Shown here piece after piece: positions 27,692-36,056 of a stretch of DNA of 64,000 bases; position 1 is the stretch's first letter; each line of letters opens with the position of its first letter. The notes beneath the pieces were generated by a model. The model ran no database searches, had not been told where the DNA came from, and saw only the letters and a program-made list of their open reading frames with translations. Position numbers and translations under genes: made by a program. Source of the DNA: Prado023 sp964418695 (lineage in GTDB: Bacteria; Actinomycetota; Actinomycetes; S36-B12; CAIYMF01); assembly GCA_964418695.1 (NCBI GenBank), contig CAYQMN010000002.1:195525-259524 (forward strand). The letters run 5' to 3'.

Positions 27692-30640
27692 GTGACGTTC
27701 GATCCGCCGATGCCCACGCGCGCCCGCCAACCTCAGCAGAGGCCGCGCCGGTCGGCGCTGGTGCCCACGATCGCCATCCTGGTCGGACTCGGGCTGGTGT
27801 TCCTGCTCGTGACCTCCTTCTACACCGAGTACCTCTGGTACCAGTCGCTGGACAAGGCGTCGGTGTTCACCACGCTGCTGCTCACGCGCCTCGGGCTGTT
27901 CGTGGTCTTCGCGCTGGTGATGGCGACCTCGGTGGGCCTGACCATGTGGATCGCCCACCGGTCGCGGCCCGAGCTGGGCGCGTTCTCCGCCGAGCAGGTC
28001 TCACTGGAGCGCTACCGAGCCTCGCTGGAGCCGCTGGAGAAGGTCATCCTGCTGGGCGTCCCGGCGATCCTCGGGCTGCTCGCGGGGATGGCCGCGACCG
28101 CCCAGTGGGAGTCGTTCATGCTCTGGCGTTACGCGACCCCGTTCGGGCAGACCGACGCGCAGTTCGGCATGGACGTCGGCTTCTTCGTCATGCAGTTCCC
28201 GTTCCTGCGGTTCGTCCTGGGCTTCGGCTTCGCGACGCTGGTCGTGTGCTTGGGGATGGCCGTGGTCACCCACTACGTGTATGGCGGCCTGCGCGTGCAG
28301 GGGCCCTCGCCGCGCACCAGCCGGGCCGCGCACATCCAGATCAGCCTGCTGGCCGGCCTGCTCATGCTGCTCAAGGCCGCGGGCTACTGGATGGACCGCT
28401 ACGCGCTGGCCACCAAGTCCGAGGCGCTGGTCGACGGGTTCACCGGGCTGAAGTACCGCGACGTGAACGCCGTGCTGCCGGCCAAGAACATCATGGTCGC
28501 GATCGCGCTGGTGTGTGCCGTGCTGTTCTTCGTCAACGCGTTCCGCCAGGGCTGGCTGCTGCCGCTGATCGGCACCGGGCTGCTGGCGGTCTCGGCCCTG
28601 GTCATCGCCGGCATCTACCCGGCGATCGTGCAGCAGTTCCAGGTCAAGCCCTCCGAGCTCGTGCGCGAGCAGGACTACATCCAGCGCAACATCGACGCCA
28701 CGCGGACCGCGTACGGGATAGCCGATGCGGAGTTCCAGGACTACTCCGGCGACGGCGAGCCGACCGCCGAGACGCTCAAGAACGACGCAGGCACGCTGGG
28801 CAACGTCCGGCTGCTCGACCCCGCGGTGGTGTCCCCGACGTTCCGCCAGCTGCAGCAGATCCGCGGCTTCTACTCGTTCCCCGACGCACTGGACGTGGAC
28901 CGCTACCCGATGGAGAACGGCACCCGGGGGGCGGTCATCGCCGTGCGCGAGGTGAACCTCGACGGGGTCGGGGAGCGCAACTGGGCCAACGACCACGTGG
29001 TCTACACGCACGGCTACGGCGTCGTCGCGGCCTACGACAACACCGCCGCGGCCGACGGGCGCCCGGCGTTCTTCGCCTCGAACATCCCGACCGTGGGTCA
29101 GCTGGACGTCCAGCAGCCGCGGGTCTACTTCGGCGAGCAGTCCCCGGCCTACTCGATCGTGGGCGCCGAGGAGGGGGCCGAGCCGCGCGAGCTGGACTAC
29201 CCGGACGACACCTCGGGCGTGGGCCAGCGCAACAACACCTACGACGGCTCCGGTGGGGTCGGGGTCGGCAGCCTGTGGCGCAAGCTGCTCTTCGCGACGC
29301 GGTTCCAGGACGTCAACATCGTGCTGTCCGACCTGGTCAACTCGCAGTCCAAGATCCTGTTCGACCGCGACCCGGTCACCCGCATCGAGAAGGTCGCCCC
29401 CTGGCTGACCCTGGACGGCGACCCGTACCCGGTCGTCGTGGACGGTCGGGTGCAGTGGGTGGTCGACGCGTACACCACGTCCAATGCGTTCCCGTACTCG
29501 TCGCGCACGACGCTCTCGGACGCCACCAGCGACGCGATCACCGCCTCCACCACCTCGGTGACGACGCTGCCCAGCCAGCGGATCAACTACCTGCGCAACT
29601 CGGTGAAGGCCGTGGTCGACGCCTACGACGGCACGGTGACCCTCTACGCGTGGGACCCCGACGAGCCGGTGCTGCACACCTGGTCGCGGGTGTTCTCGAA
29701 CGTGGTGACCCCGATCGAGGAGGCGCCCGCCTCGCTGCAGGCGCACTTCCGCTACCCGGAGGACCTGTTCAAGGTCCAGCGCACGATCCTGTCGCGCTAC
29801 CACGTGACCGACCCGACCAGCTTCTACAACGGCCAGGACTTCTGGACGATCCCGCTGGACCCGACCAACCGGGCGGTCAACGCGTTCCAGCCGCCGTACT
29901 ACCTGACCCTGCGGATGCCCGGCACCGAGACCCCGACGTTCTCGCTGACCACGACGTTCGCCCCGCTCAAGCGGCAGACGCTGGCCGCGTTCATGGCTGT
30001 CGACGCCCAGCCCGGGCCGGGCTACGGGACGATGCGCGTGCTGCAGCTGCCGCGCAACACGACCGTGCCCGGGCCGACGCAGGTGCAGAACAACTTCGAG
30101 TCCGAGCCGACGATCGCCGAGCAGCTGACGCTGCTGCGTCGCGGCGGGGCCGACGTCGAGTTCGGCAACCTGCTGTCGCTGCCGGTCAGTGGCGGCCTGC
30201 TCTACGTCGAGCCGGTATACGTCAAGGCCACCCAGGGGCAGGGGTATCCGCTGCTGCGCAAGGTGCTGGTCGCGTTCGGCAACACCTCGGTGCTGGAGAA
30301 CTCGCTGGGCGAGGCGCTGGCGGCGGTGTTCAAGGTGGACGGGTCCGCCGAGCCGCCGGACGACGGCGGCGGCGAGCCCTCCGAGCCGAGCTCCAACGCG
30401 CAGGCCGACCTGACCAAGGCGATCGCCGACGCGCAGGCCGCCTACGAGGCCGGCCAGAAGGCGTTGGAGTCCGGTGACTTCGCCGGGTACGGCAAGGCCC
30501 AGGACCAGCTCAAGGCGGCGCTGGACCGGGCCGCCGACGCCCAGAAGCGCCTGATCGCGGAGCAGGGCGGCGACTCGGGGAATGCGGCCGGCTCCGGGGA
30601 GGGCGCCGAGTCGGACGCGCCGGCGGACGAGGCCGCGTAG
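27692..30640 (+). CDS. UPF0182-family large membrane protein
   Basis: A 982-residue protein. The N-terminal ~300 residues hold about seven membrane segments (for example LVPTIAILVGLGLVFLLVTSFY near the start). A large extracytoplasmic region follows with family blocks such as QRNIDATRTAYGI, YSFPDALDVDRY and YPEDLFKVQR. A C-terminal acidic, Ala-rich tail comes last. UPF0182 proteins are conserved across actinobacteria and of unknown function. The GTG at 27692 is chosen; an in-frame ATG lies six codons later. The upstream leader is short, so the message may be nearly leaderless. Confidence 0.92.
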   Translation: MTFDPPMPTRARQPQQRPRRSALVPTIAILVGLGLVFLLVTSFYTEYLWYQSLDKASVFTTLLLTRLGLFVVFALVMATSVGLTMWIAHRSRPELGAFSAEQVSLERYRASLEPLEKVILLGVPAILGLLAGMAATAQWESFMLWRYATPFGQTDAQFGMDVGFFVMQFPFLRFVLGFGFATLVVCLGMAVVTHYVYGGLRVQGPSPRTSRAAHIQISLLAGLLMLLKAAGYWMDRYALATKSEALVDGFTGLKYRDVNAVLPAKNIMVAIALVCAVLFFVNAFRQGWLLPLIGTGLLAVSALVIAGIYPAIVQQFQVKPSELVREQDYIQRNIDATRTAYGIADAEFQDYSGDGEPTAETLKNDAGTLGNVRLLDPAVVSPTFRQLQQIRGFYSFPDALDVDRYPMENGTRGAVIAVREVNLDGVGERNWANDHVVYTHGYGVVAAYDNTAAADGRPAFFASNIPTVGQLDVQQPRVYFGEQSPAYSIVGAEEGAEPRELDYPDDTSGVGQRNNTYDGSGGVGVGSLWRKLLFATRFQDVNIVLSDLVNSQSKILFDRDPVTRIEKVAPWLTLDGDPYPVVVDGRVQWVVDAYTTSNAFPYSSRTTLSDATSDAITASTTSVTTLPSQRINYLRNSVKAVVDAYDGTVTLYAWDPDEPVLHTWSRVFSNVVTPIEEAPASLQAHFRYPEDLFKVQRTILSRYHVTDPTSFYNGQDFWTIPLDPTNRAVNAFQPPYYLTLRMPGTETPTFSLTTTFAPLKRQTLAAFMAVDAQPGPGYGTMRVLQLPRNTTVPGPTQVQNNFESEPTIAEQLTLLRRGGADVEFGNLLSLPVSGGLLYVEPVYVKATQGQGYPLLRKVLVAFGNTSVLENSLGEALAAVFKVDGSAEPPDDGGGEPSEPSSNAQADLTKAIADAQAAYEAGQKALESGDFAGYGKAQDQLKAALDRAADAQKRLIAEQGGDSGNAAGSGEGAESDAPADEAA

Positions 30641-30739
30641 AGCGCGTAGGAGCCCGGCTCCCGGGCGTCGCACCGACTCGGCGCGGGTCGGGCCGCATAG
30701 GGTGTGGGGTCTCGGGCGGGGTTCGGGAGGTGGGTCGGG

Positions 30740-31942
30740 GTGAGCAGGCGGCGGCGAAGGGCGTGGCCGTGGGTGATCCTGTTCAGCACGATCGGCCTGA
30801 CAGCGACCTTCTTCGCCGTGGGCGGCTGGTACTTCTCCGGGCAGATCTACGCTGACGCGCTGAAGTCCGAGCCCTGGGATCCGACGAACCTGCAGGGCGG
30901 GACCGTCGAGGCCATCAAGGTGACCGACGACGGCGGCCGGATCACGCTGCGCCCCGACACCGAGTTCGCCGGCGACCGCACCTTCGACAACATGGTGGTC
31001 GGCCTGGCGATCGGTGACTCGCTGGTCGTGGCCGGCCCCGCGCAGGACAACGGCGACGGCTCGGTCACCCGCGCGGTCCGCGACGTGGTCGGCAAGCAGC
31101 CGCCGCCGGGGTCACGCTACGGGCTGACCCGCGACGTGTGGCTGACCCCGAAGCAGGCGGGCCTGGACTACGAGGACGTGAAGCTGACCACCCCGGGCAA
31201 CGTGACGTTCCCGGCCTGGCTCATCCCCGGCGAGAAGGACGGCCGGTGGGCGGTGCTCGTGCACGGCAAGGGCGCCAGCAGATCCGAGATGCTGCGGATG
31301 GCGGTCTCGCTGAACAACCAGGGCTACACGGTCCTGGACATCACCCATCAGGGTGACGTCGGCGCCCCGGGGTACGACAAGGGGATGGTCACCTACGGCC
31401 GGGTCGAGTGGCAGGCCGTCGAGGCGGCCGTGGACTACGCCGCCGACCGAGGTGCCGCGCGGATCGTGCTGGGCGGGGCGAGCCACGGCGGCGCGGTCGT
31501 GCTCGGGTTCCTGGACCGCGGCTCTCTGACGAGCCGGGTCGACGGGGTGATCCTGGACGCGCCGGCCTCGTCGCTGCACGACGTGATCGACGAGGCGGCG
31601 GAGTTCCACGCGCTGCCGGTCGCCGGTCTGCCGATCCCCGAGCCGCTGGAGGACGTGGCCATGTGGCTGGTCTCCGCGCGATACGGGGTGGCGTTCAACG
31701 AGGTGAACTACACCGACATGGCGGGCCTGGTGAAGGTGCCGCTGCTGGTGTTCCAGGGCAGCGCGGACAAGTCCGTGCCGCAGGCCGTGAACGACCGGTT
31801 CGTGCAGGGCGCGGGCGCGGGGGCGACGTACGTCGTGGTCCCGGACGCGGCGCACGTGGCCTCCTGGAACGTCGACCCCAAGGGTTACGACAAGCAGCTG
31901 AAGGCGTTCCTGAAGTCGATAGAGCCCAAGGAGCAGAGCTAG
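30740..31942 (+). CDS. Membrane-anchored alpha/beta hydrolase
   Basis: A 400-residue protein. A basic N-terminus (SRRRRRAW) is followed by one membrane helix (VILFSTIGLTATFFAVGGWYF), so the rest is probably outside the membrane. The hydrolase fold shows WAVLVHGKGASRSE (oxyanion strand), the nucleophile elbow LGGASHGGAVVLG (Ser in GASHGG), LLVFQGSADKSVP (acid) and DAAHVASWN (His). The substrate is unknown. The GTG at 30740 has GGGAGG upstream. It ends just before a hairpin that separates it from the convergent EamA gene. Confidence 0.86.
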   Translation: MSRRRRRAWPWVILFSTIGLTATFFAVGGWYFSGQIYADALKSEPWDPTNLQGGTVEAIKVTDDGGRITLRPDTEFAGDRTFDNMVVGLAIGDSLVVAGPAQDNGDGSVTRAVRDVVGKQPPPGSRYGLTRDVWLTPKQAGLDYEDVKLTTPGNVTFPAWLIPGEKDGRWAVLVHGKGASRSEMLRMAVSLNNQGYTVLDITHQGDVGAPGYDKGMVTYGRVEWQAVEAAVDYAADRGAARIVLGGASHGGAVVLGFLDRGSLTSRVDGVILDAPASSLHDVIDEAAEFHALPVAGLPIPEPLEDVAMWLVSARYGVAFNEVNYTDMAGLVKVPLLVFQGSADKSVPQAVNDRFVQGAGAGATYVVVPDAAHVASWNVDPKGYDKQLKAFLKSIEPKEQS

Positions 31943-31981
31943 CCGGAGCCAGCCCAGCACAGCGCCGCTGCTCCTGCACGA

Positions 31982-32035
31982 GGACCTGCGCGAAACGGAC
32001 AAGGACCTGCGCGGAACGGACACCCGTGTCCGTTC
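31982..32035. terminator. Repeat-containing hairpin between convergent genes
   Basis: GAACGGACAC (32014-32023) and GTGTCCGTTC (32026-32035) are a perfect 10-bp inverted repeat. GGACCTGCGCGAAACGGAC (from 31982) is a near-identical direct copy of the left arm and its flank (from 32003). It lies between the convergent hydrolase and EamA genes, so a bidirectional terminator is the simplest reading. There is no U tract. Confidence 0.5.
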
Positions 32036-32065
32036 TCGGCGGGTAGCCGAGCGGCCTCGCGCCTG

Positions 32066-33184
32066 TCAGCTCCGTGCGCGCTCGGCGATGACCACGCCGG
32101 TCAGGATCACCAGCCCGCCGATCAGCTGAACCCCGGTGAGGACCTCGCCGAGCACGACCCACGCGACGATCGCGGCCAGGAATGGCTCGGTCATGCCGAC
32201 GATGCTCGCGCCGGCCGCGCCGATGTGGCGGATCGCCGCCAGCACCAGCCAGAACGGCGCGATCGTGCCCAGGACGACCATCCACGCGGCCAGCGCCCAC
32301 AGGGGGACGGTCGGCGTGCCCTCGCCCAGCGGTGCGGCGCCCCCTGCGAGCGCCCCGAAGTCGAAGTGCCACCAGGGCAAGACGATCGCCCAGAGGGCGG
32401 AGGCGAATCCGAAGCCCCAGAGGGTCAGCGAGACGGGGTCGCGCTGCCGGCCGGCGGTCTCGCCGAGCAGGTAGTAGACGGCCAGGGCGACGGCCGCGCC
32501 GAAGGCGGCGGCGACCGCGACCGGGTTCAGCTGCAGGCCGTGCCAGATCTCGGCGACCAAGGCCAGCCCGAGCAGCGCCAGGGCGAGCCCGAGCCAGATC
32601 GTGCGGCGAACCGGGTGTCCCCAGCCGAAACGGACCCACAGCACGACCATGATCGGGGCGGTGAACTCGATGAGCAGGGCGATCCCGATGGGCATCCGCT
32701 CGATGGCCACGAAGTACAGCCACTGGGTCATGGCCACGCCGAGGATGCCGTACGCGGCGATCGGCCCGAGCTCGGCGCGGCGCAGCCGCAGGGTGGGGCG
32801 GTTGGTGACCGCGACGACGACCAGCAGGAGCAGGAACGCGGCGGTGACCCGCAGCTGGGAGACACGGGCGGCATCCCCGACGCTCTGCAGGAGGATCTTG
32901 CTCACGGTCCCGTTGAGCCCGAAGAGGACCGAGGCGGTCAGGTAGAGCGCGTACCCGACCAGTGGCCGCCGGTGGGGGAGTGCGGTGGGGGCGCGGGCGT
33001 CGGACGGCTCGGCTCGGCGGGACTGATCGGGGGCCTCGCCTGGCGGGATCGGGACGCCCGCGGAGGCATCGGGCGGCGGAAGGCGGGGGTCGTCCTGGCT
33101 TCCGGAGGGACGCGGCCCGCCCGCGGTGCCCGCCGGTGGCGGCGCGCGGAACGAGTCGCGACCCGGATCGGGCGGCGAGGTCAC
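32066..33184 (-). CDS. EamA/DMT-superfamily transporter
   Basis: A 372-residue membrane protein with two EamA repeats and about ten hydrophobic helices: YALYLTASVLFGLNGTVSKILLQ, AYGILGVAMTQWLYFVAIERMPIGIALLIEFTAPIMV, then SIVGMTEPFLAAIVAWVVLGE. This resembles RhaT/PecM-type metabolite exporters; the substrate is unknown. The first ~85 residues are an unusual Pro-rich cytosolic extension. The GTG at 33184 overlaps the stop of the upstream hydrolase gene (GTGA), so the extension is probably translated. An internal start near the first helix cannot be excluded. Confidence 0.87.
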   Translation of the reverse strand: MTSPPDPGRDSFRAPPPAGTAGGPRPSGSQDDPRLPPPDASAGVPIPPGEAPDQSRRAEPSDARAPTALPHRRPLVGYALYLTASVLFGLNGTVSKILLQSVGDAARVSQLRVTAAFLLLLVVVAVTNRPTLRLRRAELGPIAAYGILGVAMTQWLYFVAIERMPIGIALLIEFTAPIMVVLWVRFGWGHPVRRTIWLGLALALLGLALVAEIWHGLQLNPVAVAAAFGAAVALAVYYLLGETAGRQRDPVSLTLWGFGFASALWAIVLPWWHFDFGALAGGAAPLGEGTPTVPLWALAAWMVVLGTIAPFWLVLAAIRHIGAAGASIVGMTEPFLAAIVAWVVLGEVLTGVQLIGGLVILTGVVIAERARS

Positions 33185-33966
33185 GCTGTGCCGAGGGACC
33201 GGATCAGGTCGGCGAGCAGGGCGACCGTCGCGTCCGGCGCATCCCGGCGGACGTCGTGCCCGACAGGCAGCCGGTGCATCGACCAACCGGGGAGCTCGGC
33301 GAGCCCATGGGCGGCTGCCGGGGAGACGAGGGCCCCCAGGGAGGGCTCGCCGGCCACCAGGACTGCCGGGCAGCGGACGGCGCGGGCCAGCCCCGCCCAT
33401 CCGTCGTGGACCCACGGGACGGGGCTCTCGAAAGCAGACGTGTCGACGCTGCGCTTGGCCCTCGCCCATGGCTCGTACTCGGCCTCGTCCCATGTCGGGT
33501 GGTCGGCGCGAGCGGCGGCGACGACCTGCTCAAGAGGCAGGCTGCGCAGGCTGGCGAACCAGGCGCCGAACTCGCTGAGGTCGGCAGGCTCAGGTGCCAC
33601 GGGGTCGTCGTCGAGCCCATGGCCCATGGGCGGGTCCTCCAGCCAGAGGCCCACGGCGAGATCGGGGCGGGTGGCGGCCACGCCCAGCGCCATCATCGCG
33701 CCCATGGAGTGCCCGCCGATCACGAGTGCAGCGCCGGTCTGCTCGGCCAGTGCCTCGGCGCTGCGCACGCCGGACGCGAGCAGGTCGTCCCAGGCGATCG
33801 TGTGGCCGGGACGGGCCAGGTGCCCGCCGTGAGCGGGGGCCGAGGGAGTGCAGACCCGCAGATCGGCCAGCCCGGGGGCGGCCCGCAGGCGCTGCACGAA
33901 GGGAGCCCAGCAGCTCCCGTCATCCCCCATCCCGTGCAAGAGCAGGAGGCCGGGCAGGGCGTTCAT
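33181..33966 (-). CDS. Alpha/beta-fold hydrolase
   Basis: A 261-residue soluble hydrolase: LLLLHGMGDDGSCW (oxyanion strand), VIGGHSMGAMMALG with the nucleophilic Ser in GHSMG, VLVAGEPSLGALVSP and LPVGHDVRRDAP with a likely catalytic His. It has no signal peptide. GGAGG lies 8 bp before the ATG at 33966. It is coupled by a 4-bp overlap to the EamA transporter gene, so hydrolase and transporter may act on one compound or its product (inference from position only). Confidence 0.87.
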   Translation of the reverse strand: MNALPGLLLLHGMGDDGSCWAPFVQRLRAAPGLADLRVCTPSAPAHGGHLARPGHTIAWDDLLASGVRSAEALAEQTGAALVIGGHSMGAMMALGVAATRPDLAVGLWLEDPPMGHGLDDDPVAPEPADLSEFGAWFASLRSLPLEQVVAAARADHPTWDEAEYEPWARAKRSVDTSAFESPVPWVHDGWAGLARAVRCPAVLVAGEPSLGALVSPAAAHGLAELPGWSMHRLPVGHDVRRDAPDATVALLADLIRSLGTA

Positions 33967-34134
33967 CGGCAGGACCTCCAGTGAGTTCGGGTTGAGCAGA
34001 CCGGGAGCTGGTATGGCTCGGGCGCGGTCGCGCGGTGTGCGTGCAGGAGCGTATCCGCCAGGGCTGGGAGAGTCGCCAGGGTCGGGCGAGTCGGCGGCGG
34101 TGGGGCCGGCAAGGGGATCGGGCGAGGGCCACGC

Positions 34135-34219
34135 GTCGGGCGAGTCGCGGGGGTCGGGTGAGTCGCGGGGGTCGGGCGCGACCCGGGCGCCCGGCGCGGC
34201 CCAGGCGCCCGGCGCGGCC
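34135..34219. repeat. 18-bp-period tandem repeats
   Basis: Two nearly identical 18-bp units occupy 34135-34152 and 34153-34170 (GTCGGGYGAGTCGCGGGG), with diverged relatives upstream from about 34080. Then GGCGCCCGGCGCGGCC occurs at 34186-34201 and 34204-34219. The array lies in the 283-bp gap between two minus-strand hydrolase genes. I see no gene in that gap. Confidence 0.75.
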
Positions 34220-34249
34220 TGCGTCGGTGTGTGGGCGCCGGGCTTCCGG

Positions 34250-35464
34250 TCAGGCTTCGGCGGGCGTGGGCTGGCGCGGCGAGAGGGCGAACTGATGCAT
34301 CCACTCGCGCAGCAGCTTGTACACCGCAGCGTCGTTGAGCAGCGTGAAGTGGTTCATCCGGCCCACATGGATGTCGACGTCGAAGTCGAGCCGGCGCTTG
34401 CGGCCTCGCCCGGCTGCGCTGGGGAGTCGCACGAGCCCGTCGCCGATGACCATCGAGACCGGGTGGTTCGGGTTCTTGGTCAGCGTCGAGCCGAGCGAGC
34501 AGTGGGCCACGCCGGGGACGCCGGGTGGGTCCAGCTCGGCGGTCTCGTCCTCCACGAGTCGGCCGTGGCTCAGATCGCGGACCCCGGGGCTCCGCCGGGC
34601 CAGGACCTGCCCGATCGGGGCCGTCTCGGGGAACGCGTTGAGCGCGCGCTCGGCGATGTCCACGGCCTTGGAGACAGGTGAGCCCAGGTGCGGCGTCCCG
34701 AGAGAGACGATGAGCCGCAGCCGGCCGACCCACGCATGCCCGGCGAGATGGGCCTGATGTGCCGCGCTGCGGGCGACCAGGCCACCCATCGAATGCCCGA
34801 CCAGCGTGATGCCGTCCAGGGGGACCGGCCAGGCGGACTCCAGGTGCGCGATCAGCTCGGCCAGCTCGGCGCCGCTTCGACCCACGGCCAGGCCGGTGTT
34901 GTACCGCGCGACCAATGACGTGACCCCGTGCTCGGCCTCGAGCGCCTCGGGATAGGGGATGTGCGGTTCGAGCGTGCCGCGCGGCTGTCGGCTCCAATCG
35001 GCCTCGGTTTCGACGAGACCGTGCAGGAAGAGGACGACGTGCGGCTGCACGTCCGGGAGCTTGGCGAGGGCGTCCAGGGCGAGTCGCTCGCCGCGGTGGA
35101 ACAGCGTCAGAGCAGTGGTGACGGCAGCGGGGTCGGTGACGGCCGGGCCGAGGATTCCGTTGAGGGTCGCCACGGCCTTGAGCGCCGACGGGTGATCCAG
35201 GATCGAGGGTCCGTCGGCCTGTGTCCGGGCGGCTGCGACAGCCGCGGCACCCCGGGGGAGCCAGCGGTGGGCGGCCCGGACCGTCGCGTACGTGGCGGTG
35301 GTGGTGGCCCGGACGATCGTGTGCACCGGCTTGGCGGGCGGCGGCAGGGCCGAGTCGACCCGGGCGCTGATCGCGCCGTGGACATCCTCGACAGCGCGCA
35401 CGAGGTCCTCCAGCACGTCGCCGGCGACACCGCCGAGCGCGCGGATCTCGTCCTGTCGGTTCAT
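34250..35464 (-). CDS. PGAP1/lipase-like alpha/beta hydrolase
   Basis: A 404-residue protein. The first ~130 residues are helical and of unknown role. The hydrolase domain shows HVVLFLHGLVETEADW, the elbow ITLVGHSMGGLVARS, LIVSLGTPHLGSPVSKAVD (the TPHxGS motif of PGAP1/lipase-class enzymes), and a late VGRMNHFTLLND with a candidate His. There is no clear signal peptide. AGGAGGGAG lies before the ATG at 35464. This is the last host gene before the tRNA and the prophage. Confidence 0.87.
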   Translation of the reverse strand: MNRQDEIRALGGVAGDVLEDLVRAVEDVHGAISARVDSALPPPAKPVHTIVRATTTATYATVRAAHRWLPRGAAAVAAARTQADGPSILDHPSALKAVATLNGILGPAVTDPAAVTTALTLFHRGERLALDALAKLPDVQPHVVLFLHGLVETEADWSRQPRGTLEPHIPYPEALEAEHGVTSLVARYNTGLAVGRSGAELAELIAHLESAWPVPLDGITLVGHSMGGLVARSAAHQAHLAGHAWVGRLRLIVSLGTPHLGSPVSKAVDIAERALNAFPETAPIGQVLARRSPGVRDLSHGRLVEDETAELDPPGVPGVAHCSLGSTLTKNPNHPVSMVIGDGLVRLPSAAGRGRKRRLDFDVDIHVGRMNHFTLLNDAAVYKLLREWMHQFALSPRQPTPAEA

Positions 35465-35580
35465 GGGCGCTCCCTCCTGGGGCGCAAGAGTGGCAGAGAG
35501 GTCCGCCCACGGGAAGTGCCGACGCGCGGCGCGGGCGATTTGGTGGGTCCGGGCGTGCTGACGTATCCTTCTCAGGCCGA

Positions 35581-35654
35581 CGCGGGGTGGAGCAGCTCGG
35601 TAGCTCGCTGGGCTCATAACCCAGAGGTCGCAGGTTCAAATCCTGCCCCCGCTA
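35581..35654 (+). tRNA. Initiator tRNA-Met (CAT); prophage attachment target
   Basis: A full cloverleaf is readable: acceptor CGCGGGG with CCCCGCT, anticodon stem CTGGG/CCCAG around CTCATAA, and T-arm CAGGTTCAAATCCTG. The unpaired first position and three G-C pairs next to the anticodon loop mark it as the initiator tRNA. The 3' CCA is not encoded (CGA follows). Phage genes begin immediately downstream, so its 3' half is the likely attachment core. Confidence 0.96.
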
Positions 35655-35660
35655 CGAGGC
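35614..35660. other. Prophage left attachment junction (approximate)
   Basis: The tRNA 3' half is directly followed by phage genes, and the first phage frame ends inside the tRNA on the opposite strand. The crossover core must lie within or next to the tRNA 3' half. Its exact ends need the matching right junction, which lies outside the window. Confidence 0.7.
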
Positions 35661-35988
35661 GCGGAAGCATCGCGCGAAGGCGGTCCTGGTCGTAACCGGC
35701 CGGGACCGCCTTCTTCGTGTCCACGTCCCAGTCCTCGGGGGTCTCCCCGATGGTGACGAGCAGCAGCCAGGCGCGCAGCAGGTCGGCCCCGTACAGGTCT
35801 TCGGGGCGCACGACGTTGAGTAGCTTGCCCCAGGTGTTCCGAGTGCCGATCGCCTCGCCCAGCATCAGGCGAGCCGGGTCGACGCTGCGCGCCAGGCCCC
35901 CTTCGACGCTCTCCATCCGCGCCCGCAGCGCCTCGCCCCAGGTGACCGGACGCTGCCATCCGCCGTGCTCAACCATGCTCAGTGACAT
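35614..35988 (-). CDS. Candidate phage immunity repressor ending in antisense tRNA
   Basis: A 124-residue protein. Residues ~35-85 (RSVDPARLMLGEAIG, TRNTWGKLLN, then LLRAWLLLVTIGETPEDW) resemble the helix-turn-helix region of actinophage repressors, where a similar tryptophan-ending helix follows the recognition helix; the match is partial. The last 12 residues, AGAGFEPATSGL, are read from the antisense strand of the tRNA, and the stop codon lies in its anticodon loop. It diverges from a Cro-like gene, and its ATG sits in the centre of a TGACATGTCA palindrome about 8 bp below a -10 box. The message is thus probably leaderless. It could also be an unrelated early protein. Confidence 0.6.
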   Translation of the reverse strand: MSLSMVEHGGWQRPVTWGEALRARMESVEGGLARSVDPARLMLGEAIGTRNTWGKLLNVVRPEDLYGADLLRAWLLLVTIGETPEDWDVDTKKAVPAGYDQDRLRAMLPRLVAGAGFEPATSGL

Positions 35989-36056
35989 GTCAGAAATGGT
36001 ATGTGGCGGGAGGTTGACTGGTCAAGCCCGGTATGGTCTATGGTCCTGACATGTCA
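35983..36056. promoter_or_regulatory. Divergent immunity-switch control region with three evenly spaced operators
   Basis: Three copies of TGACNNGTCA lie at 35983-35992 (TGACATGTCA), 36015-36024 (TGACTGGTCA) and 36047-36056 (TGACATGTCA), exactly 32 bp apart. The middle copy is embedded in TTGACTGGTCAA and supplies both -35 boxes. Rightward: TTGACT 36014-36019 with TATGGT 36039-36044 (spacer 19). Leftward: TTGACC (36025-36020) with TACCAT (36001-35996), spacer 18. The outer copies contain the start codons of the two divergent genes, which fall where transcription should begin. Binding would therefore block both promoters. Confidence 0.75.

Noticed and set aside
33848..34681. A plus-strand open frame rich in Gly-Ser-Glu repeats
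   Set aside because: It is antisense to the PGAP1-like gene in its second half, and the repeats come from the 18-bp DNA array; there is no ribosome site.
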